Both the position numbers and the translations under genes were made by a program. The notes beneath the pieces are model-generated. The model was not told the DNA's origin. It did no database searches and saw nothing but the letters and a program-made list of their open reading frames with translations. A stretch of DNA of 32,405 nt from Bacillus sp. ISL-55 (GTDB taxonomy: Bacteria; Bacillota; Bacilli; Bacillales; Cytobacillaceae), in assembly GCF_018613155.1 (NCBI RefSeq), contig NZ_JAGGQU010000042.1, positions 1-32,405 of the forward strand. Reading direction: 5' to 3'. This document shows, in pieces, positions 1-7,596 of the stretch (positions are counted from its first letter, which is position 1; each line of letters begins with the position of its first letter).

Positions 1-90
1 GGGAGACCCCGCAGGCGCATATAGCGCCGAGGAGGCTCCCCGACTGCCCGCGGAAAGCGAAGCGCCTGGAACGAAAATCAGCAGCCGAGT
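1..90. repeat. REP-like GC-rich palindromic intergenic element
   Basis: A GC-rich block stands out against the AT-rich DNA that follows. It holds nested inverted repeats: GGGAG (1-5) with CTCCC (36-40), and inside them GGCGC (14-18) with GCGCC (24-28). It ends in a GCGGAAAGCGAAGCGCC-type segment. Similar segments are, from memory, scattered between genes in many Bacillaceae genomes. The window edge probably cuts the element, so its full length is unknown. No coding potential is seen. Confidence 0.55.
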
Positions 91-210
91 TTAACAGAGC
101 GTTATTTTAATTAAATTGATTCATTTTAAATTTTACATAATGATTTTTAGGGAAAAATGTAGATAAATCAGGGGGCAACTAGACAAAGGAATATCTTTTG
201 TGATAAATTA

Positions 211-240
211 TTACAGTAAAAATCCTTTTAAAACTATATA
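211..240 (+). promoter_or_regulatory. Candidate sigma-A promoter of the asnS T-box leader
   Basis: TTACAG (211-216) and TATATA (235-240) are separated by 18 bp, just upstream of the T-box stem I region. The match is moderate. The region 91-210 is AT-rich and shows nothing else I can name. Confidence 0.35.
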
Positions 241-246
241 TCTTAA

Positions 247-497
247 ATCGATGAAAAGGAAAGTAGTTTTTGCCATATTCGATAGCGAGCCGGGGACGGT
301 GGAAGCCTGGTGATGAAGCATAAATGAAGAACACCTTTGAGTTCTAACCGAAAGGGGTAACTTGAGTAGGCTTAGACGTTTCCAGCACGTTATATACTGG
401 GTTATGCATTAGTAAAGTTGGTCATTTTATGACAATTTGGGTGGTACCGCGGAAGTTCAGCCTTTCGTCCCTTTTTTAGGGATAGAAGGCTTTTTTT
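247..497 (+). ncRNA. T-box riboswitch leader of asnS
   Basis: The leader carries the hallmark T-box sequence (GGGTGGTACCGCGG, about 440-453) followed by an intrinsic terminator (459-497). The stem I region has a GAGTAGG-like segment (364-370). An AAC triplet at 346-348 lies in the expected specifier-loop region and would fit asparagine, matching the downstream gene; a second AAC occurs at 359-361, so the specifier is not settled. Known mechanism: uncharged tRNA pairs with the specifier and, through its CCA end, with the UGGN of the antiterminator, which prevents termination. The expected outcome is more asnS expression under asparagine starvation. The exact 5' end is inferred from the candidate promoter. 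Confidence 0.9.
459..497 (+). terminator. T-box-controlled intrinsic terminator
   Basis: AGCCTT...TCCC (459-470) pairs with GGGA...AAGGCT (479-491), followed by seven T. It is mutually exclusive with the antiterminator that uses the T-box sequence. Confidence 0.85.
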
Positions 498-528
498 ATT
501 GCAAAAAATTACCATAAGGAGGCTTATT

Positions 529-1920
529 ATGATTAAGACAGTAGTAAAAGATTTATACAGAAATCAAGAAAATTTTAAAGACAAAACTGTTCAATTAACA
601 GGATGGATCCGTACTCTTCGCGACTCCAAGACGATTGGCTTCATGGAGCTAAACGATGGAACATTCTTTAAGAGTGTACAGGTTGTTTTTGAGGATACCC
701 TTGATAACTTTAAAGAAATTACAAAATTGCCTATCAGTTCTTCTGTATTAGTTGAAGGCGAATTTGTACCAACTCCTGAAATGAAGCAGCCATTTGAAAT
801 TAAAGCGACTAAAATTGTCGTCGAGGGGTTATCGGATGCAGATTATCCTATACAAAAAAAGAGACATACCCTTGAATATTTGAGAACAATCGCTCACTTA
901 CGTCCGAGAGCCAACGCCTTCTCAGCCGTTTTCAGAGTAAGGTCTCTTGCATCCTATGCCCTTCACAAATTCTTTCAAGACAAAGGGTTTGTCTATGTAC
1001 ATACACCAATTATCACTGGAAGCGATACTGAAGGAGCAGGAGAAATGTTCCGTGTGACTTCAATGGACTTAAACCAGCTTCCGAAAACCGAAGATGGAAA
1101 AGTGGATGAAAGTGCAGATTTCTTCGGCAAAGAAACCAACTTAACTGTAAGCGGCCAATTAAATGTCGAAAGCTTTGCTCTAGCTTTCCGTAATGTGTAT
1201 ACCTTTGGTCCGACATTCAGAGCCGAAAATTCCAATACGGCACGTCATGCCTCAGAATTCTGGATGATCGAGCCGGAAGTTGCCTTTGCAGAATTACCGG
1301 ATATCATGGACCTTGGAGAAGAAATGGTCAAGTATGTCATTGATTACGTTTTTGAACATGCACCAGAAGAAATGGCCTTCTTTAACAGCTTTATCGATAA
1401 AACACTTATGGAAAGATTGCAGAATGCATTGAATTCCGATTTCGGAAGGGTTACTTATAGCGAAGCAGTTGAATTATTAAAGAACTCAGGCAAAGAATTT
1501 GAATACCCAGTTGAATGGGGTACGGATTTACAAACGGAACATGAACGCTACCTTAGTGAGGAGATTTACAAGCGTCCAGTCTTCGTTACCGACTATCCGA
1601 AAGACATCAAGGCATTTTATATGCGAGCGAATGAAGACGGAAAGACAGTTGCCGCGACCGACCTTTTGGTCCCTGGAATTGGTGAGTTAATCGGCGGAAG
1701 CCAGCGTGAGGAAAGGGAAGAAGTCCTTGCAGAAAGAATCAAAGAACTAGGTATGTCTGAAGAAGACTACTGGTGGTATCTCGAGCTTAGGAAATACGGA
1801 AGCACTAAGCATTCTGGGTATGGCATTGGGTTCGAACGACTTGTCATGTATCTAACCGGAATGAAGAACATCCGCGATGTCATTCCGTTCCCTCGTACAC
1901 CAGGAAATGCAGAATTTTAA
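529..1920 (+). CDS. asnS: Asparaginyl-tRNA synthetase
   Basis: This is a cytoplasmic class IIb aminoacyl-tRNA synthetase that charges tRNA-Asn with asparagine using ATP. The 463-residue protein has an N-terminal OB-fold (about 1-110) and a catalytic core with [14 protein letters not shown] near 164-177, class II motif 2 FRAEN...RH (230-240) and motif 3 GIGFERL (432-438). It also has a helical insert around 180-205 ([13 protein letters not shown]...), as in E. coli AsnRS. The end, [12 protein letters not shown], is typical of AsnRS. I chose ATG 529 because AAGGAGG lies 7 nt upstream; an in-frame TTG at 499 sits in the terminator tail and has no ribosome site. Expression should be set by the T-box leader. 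It is followed by its own terminator. Confidence 0.96.
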   Translation: MIKTVVKDLYRNQENFKDKTVQLTGWIRTLRDSKTIGFMELNDGTFFKSVQVVFEDTLDNFKEITKLPISSSVLVEGEFVPTPEMKQPFEIKATKIVVEGLSDADYPIQKKRHTLEYLRTIAHLRPRANAFSAVFRVRSLASYALHKFFQDKGFVYVHTPIITGSDTEGAGEMFRVTSMDLNQLPKTEDGKVDESADFFGKETNLTVSGQLNVESFALAFRNVYTFGPTFRAENSNTARHASEFWMIEPEVAFAELPDIMDLGEEMVKYVIDYVFEHAPEEMAFFNSFIDKTLMERLQNALNSDFGRVTYSEAVELLKNSGKEFEYPVEWGTDLQTEHERYLSEEIYKRPVFVTDYPKDIKAFYMRANEDGKTVAATDLLVPGIGELIGGSQREEREEVLAERIKELGMSEEDYWWYLELRKYGSTKHSGYGIGFERLVMYLTGMKNIRDVIPFPRTPGNAEF

Positions 1921-1943
1921 TTAAATATGGGTGAAAATGAAAA

Positions 1944-1972
1944 ATAGGATGCTGCGGCATCCTATTTTTTTA
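1944..1972 (+). terminator. Terminator after asnS
   Basis: AGGATGC-TGCG-GCATCCT stem followed by ATTTTTTT, 25-50 bp after the asnS stop. Confidence 0.85.
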
Positions 1973-1983
1973 TGGTAAAAGTG

Positions 1984-2030
1984 AAAAAAAAAACAGGGTT
2001 TGAAATCTCTCGCGATTTCAAACCCTGTTT
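1984..2030 (-). terminator. Terminator of the cba oxidase operon
   Basis: There is a perfect 17-bp inverted repeat (1991-2007 with 2014-2030) and a 6-nt loop. The A-run at 1984-1993 gives a T-run on the minus strand, so it terminates the leftward operon. It lies close behind the asnS terminator and separates two convergent units. Confidence 0.88.
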
Positions 2031-2072
2031 TGGTTAATTTATTTCTAAAAACTCATTCAGTTAAAGTGTTTT

Positions 2073-3728
2073 CTAGAAGAATTTATATCCTTTCGACCCA
2101 ATCGGTGCATTCTCGATCATGTCGATGAACGGTATCGTGTATGCAAATAGAATCAAAAGAACAGTGATACCGAGCCATAGTTTCCAGTTTTCAAATACCA
2201 TCGGAGTTTTTTCTGCTTGATCAGCAACTTCTCCAACAGGGAATTCTTCTTCCCCTTTAGGTGCGAAGAAAGCAAGGTTGATGAAAATGTAAAGCATCAG
2301 GATGATTCCAAGGAAAAGGATCGATCCGCCAACTGCCTGTGCTACCTGGTAAGGAATCCATTCAGCTGCTTGCTCTGAACCGCCGTATGTTGAGAATGAA
2401 GAACGGCGTGGAGCTCCTAGCAGGCCGGCAGCGTGCATCGCGCCAGACATGAATGTCATACCAATTGCCCAAACAATCCCCTGGATAATGGCTAGTTTAT
2501 TCATAGCCTTTGTAAGTACCCTTCCAGTCAGGTGAGGGACAAGCCAGTAGGAAATCCCAAAGAATGTCAGGACAACAGAAGTTGCAAGAGTCAAATGGAA
2601 GTGACCAGTGACCCAAATTGTATTGTGCACGACTTGGTTAAGCTGGTGGGATGCGTTGACAAGTCCGCCAGCACCGGCAGGGATGAATGCAAGCATACCG
2701 ATGAACGGCACTGCGAAACGGGCATCACCCCAAGGAAGCTTTTTCACCCAACCAAATAAGCCGGTAGAACCTTTAGAACGTCCAAACATTTCAAATGTCG
2801 CAAACAATGAGAATGCGGTCATCAGTGATGGGATCACAACAAGGAATGTTAAAATAACCTGAAGGAACTTCCATGCTGGGTCAATACCTGGTTCCATTAG
2901 TTGGTGGTGGAATCCTACCGGAATCGAGAACAACAGGAACAGGATGAATGACATCCTTGCTAATGAATCAGAGAAAATCTTTCCGCCAATAATCTTTGGA
3001 ACGATTGCGTACCATGCCATGTATGCAGGCAATAGCCAGAAATACACAAGCGGGTGGCCGAAATACCAGAACAATGTACGGCTAACTAGAACATCTACAC
3101 GATCTACAAGTCCCAGTGACCAAGGAAGCAATTGGAATAGTACTGTTGCAGCAACACCAATCGTAGCTACGATCCACATAAGCGTGTTGACAAGTGACAT
3201 GAAAGTCAACAACGGGCTAGGCTTTCCTGGGTTTGCTTTTCTCCATGAAGTGTAAGCCATGATGATTGCAGCACCGTCAATCCAGCTTCCGACGATTACA
3301 AGTGTAAGTCCTAAGTAAAAGAGTGCGTGGGCTTGTAATGGTGCGTAGAATGTATATAGGACAGAAGCCTGGTTTGTCAGGATCATGACAGCAGCCATTA
3401 CAGTACCGATTGTCATTGTCCAGAAACCAATCCAGCCAGTCTTTCGCTGTTTATCAGTTAATGTTCCGGATGTTTTGCTCACAAGAGAGAGCTGGAATCC
3501 CATAATGAAAAATGTTGTTAGCACGAGTCCAAGTACGACACCGTGGATGGTCAGGATTTGGTAGTATCCTGTCCATGAAGGTAATTCGAATTTTCCAGAA
3601 CGGACAAGTGTCTGGAGCAAGCCGGCAAGTCCGCCGATGGCAAGTGCGATGAAAGCAACATAAAAGTGGGCCATTGCCAATTTGCCGTCGCGGCGGTCAA
3701 CTTTTGGATTGATTAATTTAGTATTCAT
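2073..3728 (-). CDS. cbaA: ba3-type cytochrome c oxidase subunit I
   Basis: This is the catalytic membrane subunit of a B-family heme-copper oxidase that reduces O2 to water and pumps protons. The protein is 551 residues and almost entirely hydrophobic helices. Ligands by position: His62 (low-spin heme), His225 and the cross-linked Tyr229 in GHPLVY, His274-His275 (CuB), His376 (high-spin heme) and His378 (low-spin heme) in TGHFH. The spacing between His225 and His274 (49) and between His275 and His376 (101) equals that of Thermus thermophilus ba3 as I recall it, which sets it apart from aa3 enzymes. The start is ATG 3728, overlapping the TAA of cbaB by one base, with AGGTGG just upstream; a longer in-frame extension lies inside cbaB and is rejected. 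It is the last gene of a three-gene operon. Confidence 0.95.
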   Translation of the reverse strand: MNTKLINPKVDRRDGKLAMAHFYVAFIALAIGGLAGLLQTLVRSGKFELPSWTGYYQILTIHGVVLGLVLTTFFIMGFQLSLVSKTSGTLTDKQRKTGWIGFWTMTIGTVMAAVMILTNQASVLYTFYAPLQAHALFYLGLTLVIVGSWIDGAAIIMAYTSWRKANPGKPSPLLTFMSLVNTLMWIVATIGVAATVLFQLLPWSLGLVDRVDVLVSRTLFWYFGHPLVYFWLLPAYMAWYAIVPKIIGGKIFSDSLARMSFILFLLFSIPVGFHHQLMEPGIDPAWKFLQVILTFLVVIPSLMTAFSLFATFEMFGRSKGSTGLFGWVKKLPWGDARFAVPFIGMLAFIPAGAGGLVNASHQLNQVVHNTIWVTGHFHLTLATSVVLTFFGISYWLVPHLTGRVLTKAMNKLAIIQGIVWAIGMTFMSGAMHAAGLLGAPRRSSFSTYGGSEQAAEWIPYQVAQAVGGSILFLGIILMLYIFINLAFFAPKGEEEFPVGEVADQAEKTPMVFENWKLWLGITVLLILFAYTIPFIDMIENAPIGSKGYKFF

Positions 3729-4204
3729 TATTCTACCACCTCTATTTTCGACGTCATCATGTGGTGGCCGACTCCACAATACTCATTACAAACAATCAGG
3801 TATTCCCCAGCCTTGTCAAATGTTGTGACGAATTCACTGATATATCCAGGCTCGAGCATCATATTGATATTTGTGCCTGCCACCTGGAAGCCGTGAATTA
3901 CATCCTTTGTTGTTGCGATCACTTTCACTTTAGCTCCCTTTGGAACTTCTACCTGTCCAGGATTGTAGGAAAATGCAGATGCTACAAAAACAAGTTCGTA
4001 ATCCCATTCTTTTCCTTCAACTTTCTTCAATCCAGGCTCATTGAAAGGTGCTGTAGTATCTACCTTTTCAGGATTGATTGTTGCAAGACAGCTAGGAGGC
4101 TGGTTGCCTAAGTAGAAGGCACTGACCCCAATTACACTTAGGAATACGATCAGTGTCGTAATTCCGAAAATCAGCCAGATTTTTTCAAATTTATGAATAT
4201 GCAT
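3728..4204 (-). CDS. cbaB: ba3-type cytochrome c oxidase subunit II (CuA)
   Basis: This subunit accepts electrons from cytochrome c on the outer face of the membrane. The 158-residue protein has one N-terminal membrane anchor (about 9-33) and an extracytoplasmic cupredoxin domain. The CuA ligands are visible: His104, Cys139, Cys143, His147 and Met150 in CNEYCGVGHHMM. All sit exactly ten positions before their Thermus ba3 counterparts as I recall them. There is no cytochrome c fusion and no lipobox. The stop overlaps the cbaA start, so the two are likely translationally coupled. ATG 4204 is preceded by GGGGAGAAAG. Confidence 0.95.
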   Translation of the reverse strand: MHIHKFEKIWLIFGITTLIVFLSVIGVSAFYLGNQPPSCLATINPEKVDTTAPFNEPGLKKVEGKEWDYELVFVASAFSYNPGQVEVPKGAKVKVIATTKDVIHGFQVAGTNINMMLEPGYISEFVTTFDKAGEYLIVCNEYCGVGHHMMTSKIEVVE

Positions 4205-4231
4205 AACTTCTTTCTCCCCTTTTGGTCTCTC

Positions 4232-4381
4232 TTAAAAACGATTAACAAATAAGAAATAAACGCCTACCCAAGTAGCGATTAAAAAGAATCCTAACAAGAA
4301 CACAGATGCAAGTGTTCCTTTCAAGGAAGATTGTTCTTCCACCTTCGTATGTGTTTTCTTCCCAATTCCAGGCTGAGCCAT
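4232..4381 (-). CDS. Cytochrome c oxidase subunit IIa (49 aa)
   Basis: This 49-residue protein begins MAQPGIGKKTHTKVEEQSS and then has a single hydrophobic helix (about 21-45) ending in NRF. It lies 27 bp upstream of cbaB in the same direction. Its size, hydrophilic N-terminal tail and single helix match the CoxIIa subunit of ba3 oxidases, which supplies the helix missing from the one-helix subunit II. The start codon ATG 4381 has AAGGGAGTGG upstream. It is the first gene of the operon, and the candidate promoter and FNR/ResD-like sites lie upstream of it. The family assignment rests on context and topology more than on a diagnostic motif. Confidence 0.82.
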   Translation of the reverse strand: MAQPGIGKKTHTKVEEQSSLKGTLASVFLLGFFLIATWVGVYFLFVNRF

Positions 4382-4505
4382 CCCGGTCCACTCCCTTCGT
4401 AAAAAATGTTCGATTTAATTGATAAGTACACTCTCATAATACAAAACAATTTGGATACGTAAATATGGTTTCAGACAGTTCACAAATTGTTCATACCTGA
4501 CATAT

Positions 4506-4534
4506 TTACTATGTTAATGGTGAAAACGCGTCAA
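4506..4534 (-). promoter_or_regulatory. Candidate promoter of the cba operon
   Basis: On the minus strand, TTGACG (4529-4534) is followed after 17 bp by TAGTAA (4506-4511). The -35 is good and the -10 weak, as expected for an activator-dependent promoter. The predicted start is near 4499, giving a leader of about 118 nt. Confidence 0.45.
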
Positions 4535-4537
4535 CAC

Positions 4538-4618
4538 AGTGATTTAAGTCACATGGTACGAGGGGTAATTGTGAATAATCTGTGAAAATCGTCATGTGAA
4601 ACAGTGAGCAAAATCACA
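4538..4618 (-). promoter_or_regulatory. FNR/ResD-like operator cluster upstream of the oxidase operon
   Basis: Two sites match TGTGA-N6-TCACA at 9 of 10 positions: AGTGA-TTTAAG-TCACA (4538-4553) and AGTGA-GCAAAA-TCACA (4603-4618). Between them are three direct TGTGAA words (4570, 4581, 4595) resembling ResD half-sites. The first site is centred about 46 bp upstream of the predicted transcription start. TGTGA-N6-TCACA is the known Bacillus Fnr recognition sequence. Oxygen-dependent control of the oxidase is inferred. Confidence 0.5.
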
Positions 4619-4674
4619 AACTAACAGGTCAGGATGTGATAGATCGACTTGACATTGGAGAGCAAATGAATCAT

Positions 4675-5143
4675 AACAGCTTTGTCCACTTCATCATTAA
4701 ACCTGTCAATAAAACGAAGGAATCATGACAGCTTTGGTCTCTCCACCATCAAACCTGTCAAAAAAACGAAGGAATCATGACAGCTTTGGTCTCACCACCA
4801 TCAAAGCTGTCAAAAAAACGAAGGAATCGTGACAACTTTGGTCTCTCCACCATCAAAGCTGTCAATAAAACGTAGTAATCGTGACAGCTTTGGTCTCTCC
4901 ACCATCAAAGCTGTCAAAAAAACGAAGGAATCGTGACAGCTTTGGTCTCTCCACCATCAAAGCTGTCAAAAAAACGTAGTAATCGTGACAGCTTTGGTCT
5001 CTACACCACCAAAGCTGTCAAAAAAACGAAGGAATCATGACAGCTTTGTCCACTTCATCACAAAACCTGTCAAAAAAAACATAGAGATCATGACAGCTTT
5101 GAACTCTCCAGCATCATAGCTGTCAAAATAACGACGGATTCTT
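4675..5143. repeat. Array 1: nine tandem 52-bp units with internal inverted repeats
   Basis: Units begin at 4675, 4727, 4779, 4831, 4883, 4935, 4987, 5039 (53 bp) and 5092. The core unit carries GACAGCTTTG, a 13-nt middle, CAAAGCTGTC (a perfect 10-bp inverted repeat in central units) and a spacer rich in A with CGAAGGAAT. Central units are nearly identical; units 1, 8 and 9 are more diverged. Units 1 and 8 share a TCCACTTCATCA variant of the middle segment. The array fills most of the 846-bp gap between the cba operon and the next gene. No ORF or terminator T-tract is associated with it. Confidence 0.95.
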
Positions 5144-5227
5144 GAATCCATTAGGAAAATAGGAATCACCATTCTAAGCGGAGTCTAATAAACTAATAGA
5201 AAATGGATCTTTCAGGAAGTGGAAAAT

Positions 5228-5353
5228 ATGCAAAAGTTTTATTGTGAACATTGCCGTCTCATCTATGATGAAATGCGATTATGTAAAAAATGTGGGGGAG
5301 CAGCAGAAAAGCAAATATGGATTGAAGTCCAAAAGCAGTCCAACGAAAAATAG
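5228..5353 (+). CDS. Small zinc-ribbon protein (41 aa)
   Basis: This is a 41-residue protein with two CxxC knuckles (Cys6/Cys9 and Cys19/Cys22) nine residues apart, starting MQKFYCEHCRLIYDEMRLC. The spacing suggests a single zinc-ribbon. ATG 5228 has GGAAGTGG upstream, and a terminator begins right at the stop, so it looks like an independent monocistronic gene. I do not recognise a named family. It could be a nucleic-acid-binding or metallochaperone-like miniprotein, but nothing in the sequence decides this. Confidence 0.72.
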   Translation: MQKFYCEHCRLIYDEMRLCKKCGGAAEKQIWIEVQKQSNEK

Positions 5354-5378
5354 CACCTGGTTTGGTGCTTTTTCTTTT
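5352..5378 (+). terminator. Terminator after the zinc-ribbon gene
   Basis: AGCACC-TGGTTT-GGTGCT stem followed by TTTTCTTTT. Confidence 0.85.
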
Positions 5379-5452
5379 ACAAGGCGGGTAAACCTGATTT
5401 TCCTGCGTATTATGTTAAAATTAAATCAATTTAGAGCGGGAGGATGATGTGA

Positions 5453-6226
5453 ATGTTTTTGCCATCTTTTGAATTGAAGGGGAAAACAGCGGTAGTGACC
5501 GGTGCGGGAAGAGGGATTGGCAGGGCGATCGCCATCGGCCTGGCTGAAGCTGGAGCAGATGTTGCCTTACTTGCAAGAACGGAGGAAGATCTTAAAGAAA
5601 CTTCTTCGGTAATTGAAAAATTAGGAAGTAAAACTCTAGTGCTCCCCACAGATGTAACCAATAGGGATCAAGTACATAAGTCAATTTCAGCAGTACGCAC
5701 TGAATGGGGAAAGATTGATATCCTCGTCAATAATGCTGGCATGAATATCCGTTCCAAGGCGTTAGAGGCGACAGATGAAGAATGGCAAACGATTATGGAT
5801 ACCAATTTAAAATCAGCCTTCATGATGTCTCAGGAAGCTGGAAAAATCATGAAGGAACAAGAAACAGGCGGAAAAATCATTAATATCGCGTCTGTTGCTG
5901 GACAAGTTGCCCTTAGGACAGGTGTCGTGTATGCAGCAACTAAGGCAGCCCTCATGCAGATGACAAAGGTGCTGGCAATGGAATGGGGACAATACGGTAT
6001 CAATGTGAACTCAATTGGTCCGTGGTATTTCAAAACACCTCTGACTGAAAAACTATTGGCTGATGAATCATATGTAAAAGATATCCTTGCAGTAACGCCG
6101 TTGAAAAGAATTGGGGAATTGCCTGAACTGGTAGGACCAGTTGTTTTCCTAAGTTCTAAAGCAGGAAACTATGTGACAGGCCAAACTTTATTCGTCGACG
6201 GAGGTATGACGATTCACGGATTCTGA
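5453..6226 (+). CDS. SDR-family oxidoreductase
   Basis: This 257-residue classical short-chain dehydrogenase/reductase has a cofactor loop TGAGRGIG (16-23), NNAG (93-96), active-site Asn118, Ser147, Tyr160 and Lys164 (YAATK), and the C-terminal VDGG. These mark an intact NAD(P)-dependent enzyme. The overall look is close to gluconate 5-dehydrogenase or 3-oxoacyl-ACP reductase homologues common in Bacillaceae; the substrate cannot be read from the sequence. The start ATG 5453 follows GGGAGGATGATGTGA; upstream ATGs run into a stop. There are no operon partners, and a terminator follows about 170 bp later. Confidence 0.85.
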   Translation: MFLPSFELKGKTAVVTGAGRGIGRAIAIGLAEAGADVALLARTEEDLKETSSVIEKLGSKTLVLPTDVTNRDQVHKSISAVRTEWGKIDILVNNAGMNIRSKALEATDEEWQTIMDTNLKSAFMMSQEAGKIMKEQETGGKIINIASVAGQVALRTGVVYAATKAALMQMTKVLAMEWGQYGINVNSIGPWYFKTPLTEKLLADESYVKDILAVTPLKRIGELPELVGPVVFLSSKAGNYVTGQTLFVDGGMTIHGF

Positions 6227-6393
6227 CCAGGTATCTACGGAATAAAGGAAGGGTTTGCTTTTATCCAGAAAGACCATGACAAGAATGAATCTGTCAAAAA
6301 CAAATAGATTGTCAACTGGTAAAGATTTTATAATGTATAAGGCAAGAGAGCATTGTATAATGAATTTGCACAGCAACTCCTTCAAAACGTTAG

Positions 6394-6426
6394 GCTTTTC
6401 CCAATTGCGGGGAAAGCTTTTTTTTT
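6394..6426 (+). terminator. Strong intrinsic terminator between the SDR gene and bpsA
   Basis: GCTTTTCCC and GGGGAAAGC form a 9-bp stem (one G-T pair), followed by nine T. It ends either the SDR transcript or a short independent transcript starting from the TATAAT boxes at 6329 and 6356. Confidence 0.88.
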
Positions 6427-6509
6427 CGTCTTAATGAAAGCTAGTTTGACTGTATACTCTCTGGGTAAATGGAAAAAGTAACCGTACATAGATGTGAGGA
6501 GAGTATAAC

Positions 6510-7595
6510 ATGCCAAGAGTCATATCCATCGCAGAAGCATTGCCGCCATTTTCAATAGAACAAGATAAGGTAATGGACTTCGCTGAAAAGCTATTCAAAG
6601 AATCCTTTAAGGATATAAATAGGCTGCTCACCGTTTTTCAGAACGGCCAAATCGAGAAACGCCATTTTGCCAAAGATCTTGATTGGTTTGAAAATGACCA
6701 TACCTTTGAAGAAAAGAATAATGCGTATATTGAGGCGGCTGTGGAACTTGGTGCAAAAGCAGTCTCAAATTGCCTGAAGAGTGATGTATTTTTAAAAGAC
6801 GAAGTCCATCTTGAAGAGATCGATGCTATTTTTACCATCAGCAGCACAGGGGTGTCAACTCCTAGCATTGATGCGAGAATAATGAATACATTGCCATCAT
6901 CACAATACACTAAAAGGATTCCGATATGGGGTCTCGGGTGTGCAGGTGGGGCAAGCGGGCTTTCACGTGCATATGAGTACTGCCTGGCCTACCCGAAGGC
7001 CAAGGTACTTGTGCTATCCATTGAATTATGCAGTTTAACCTTCCAGCGGAACGATCGATCAAAAAGCAATCTGATCGGAACTTCATTGTTTGCCGACGGG
7101 GTTGCATGTGCCCTTGTCTGTGGTGATGAGTCTGGCTATGAAAATATAATGAAAAAAGATTCTGCCCCTAATATTATCGGTACACAATCCACAACGATGC
7201 CCGATTCTGAAGATGTAATGGGATGGGAAGTGAAGAATGAGGGATTGTATGTCGTGTTTTCGAAGGATATACCGACAATCATTGAAAACTGGCTTCAGCC
7301 AAATGTCTTAAGGTTTTTGAATACCAATGGTCTTGATGTTCCAGACCTTGATCATTTTATTGCGCACCCAGGAGGTAAGAAAGTATTGGAAGCCTATGTT
7401 TCTGCCCTGAAGTTTCCTGAAACAATGACCAGGACTTCCCTCGATGTCTTAAAAGAATACGGGAATATGTCTTCTGCGACCATACTATATGTATTAAGAA
7501 GGTTCATGGAGACAGCGAAGGCAGGAGATCTTGGACTCGGTGCTGCACTTGGCCCAGGTTTTAGCTCTGAATTGCTATTGATGAGGTGGGAGTAA
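6510..7595 (+). CDS. bpsA: Type III polyketide synthase (alkylpyrone synthase)
   Basis: This chalcone/stilbene-synthase-fold enzyme has 361 residues. The catalytic triad is visible: Cys144 in GLGCAGGASG, His286 in AHPGGKK and Asn319 in EYGNMSSAT. The B. subtilis homologue BpsA (BcsA) condenses long-chain acyl-CoA with malonyl/methylmalonyl units to triketide and tetraketide pyrones. ATG 6510 follows GAGGAGAG. The next gene begins 1 nt after the stop and encodes the partner methyltransferase, so the pair forms an operon as in B. subtilis. The products are probably membrane-associated alkylpyrones. Confidence 0.93.
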   Translation: MPRVISIAEALPPFSIEQDKVMDFAEKLFKESFKDINRLLTVFQNGQIEKRHFAKDLDWFENDHTFEEKNNAYIEAAVELGAKAVSNCLKSDVFLKDEVHLEEIDAIFTISSTGVSTPSIDARIMNTLPSSQYTKRIPIWGLGCAGGASGLSRAYEYCLAYPKAKVLVLSIELCSLTFQRNDRSKSNLIGTSLFADGVACALVCGDESGYENIMKKDSAPNIIGTQSTTMPDSEDVMGWEVKNEGLYVVFSKDIPTIIENWLQPNVLRFLNTNGLDVPDLDHFIAHPGGKKVLEAYVSALKFPETMTRTSLDVLKEYGNMSSATILYVLRRFMETAKAGDLGLGAALGPGFSSELLLMRWE

Positions 7596-7596
7596 C

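Noticed and set aside
499-528. N-terminal extension of AsnS from TTG 499
   Set aside because: It overlaps the terminator tail, lacks a ribosome site, and the conserved protein begins at ATG 529.
2944-3255. 103-residue plus-strand ORF opposite cbaA
   Set aside because: Antisense to membrane helices with intact oxidase ligands; no ribosome site.
4675-5143. CRISPR array
   Set aside because: The whole 52-bp unit repeats, including the part that would be a spacer; there are no unique spacers and no cas genes.
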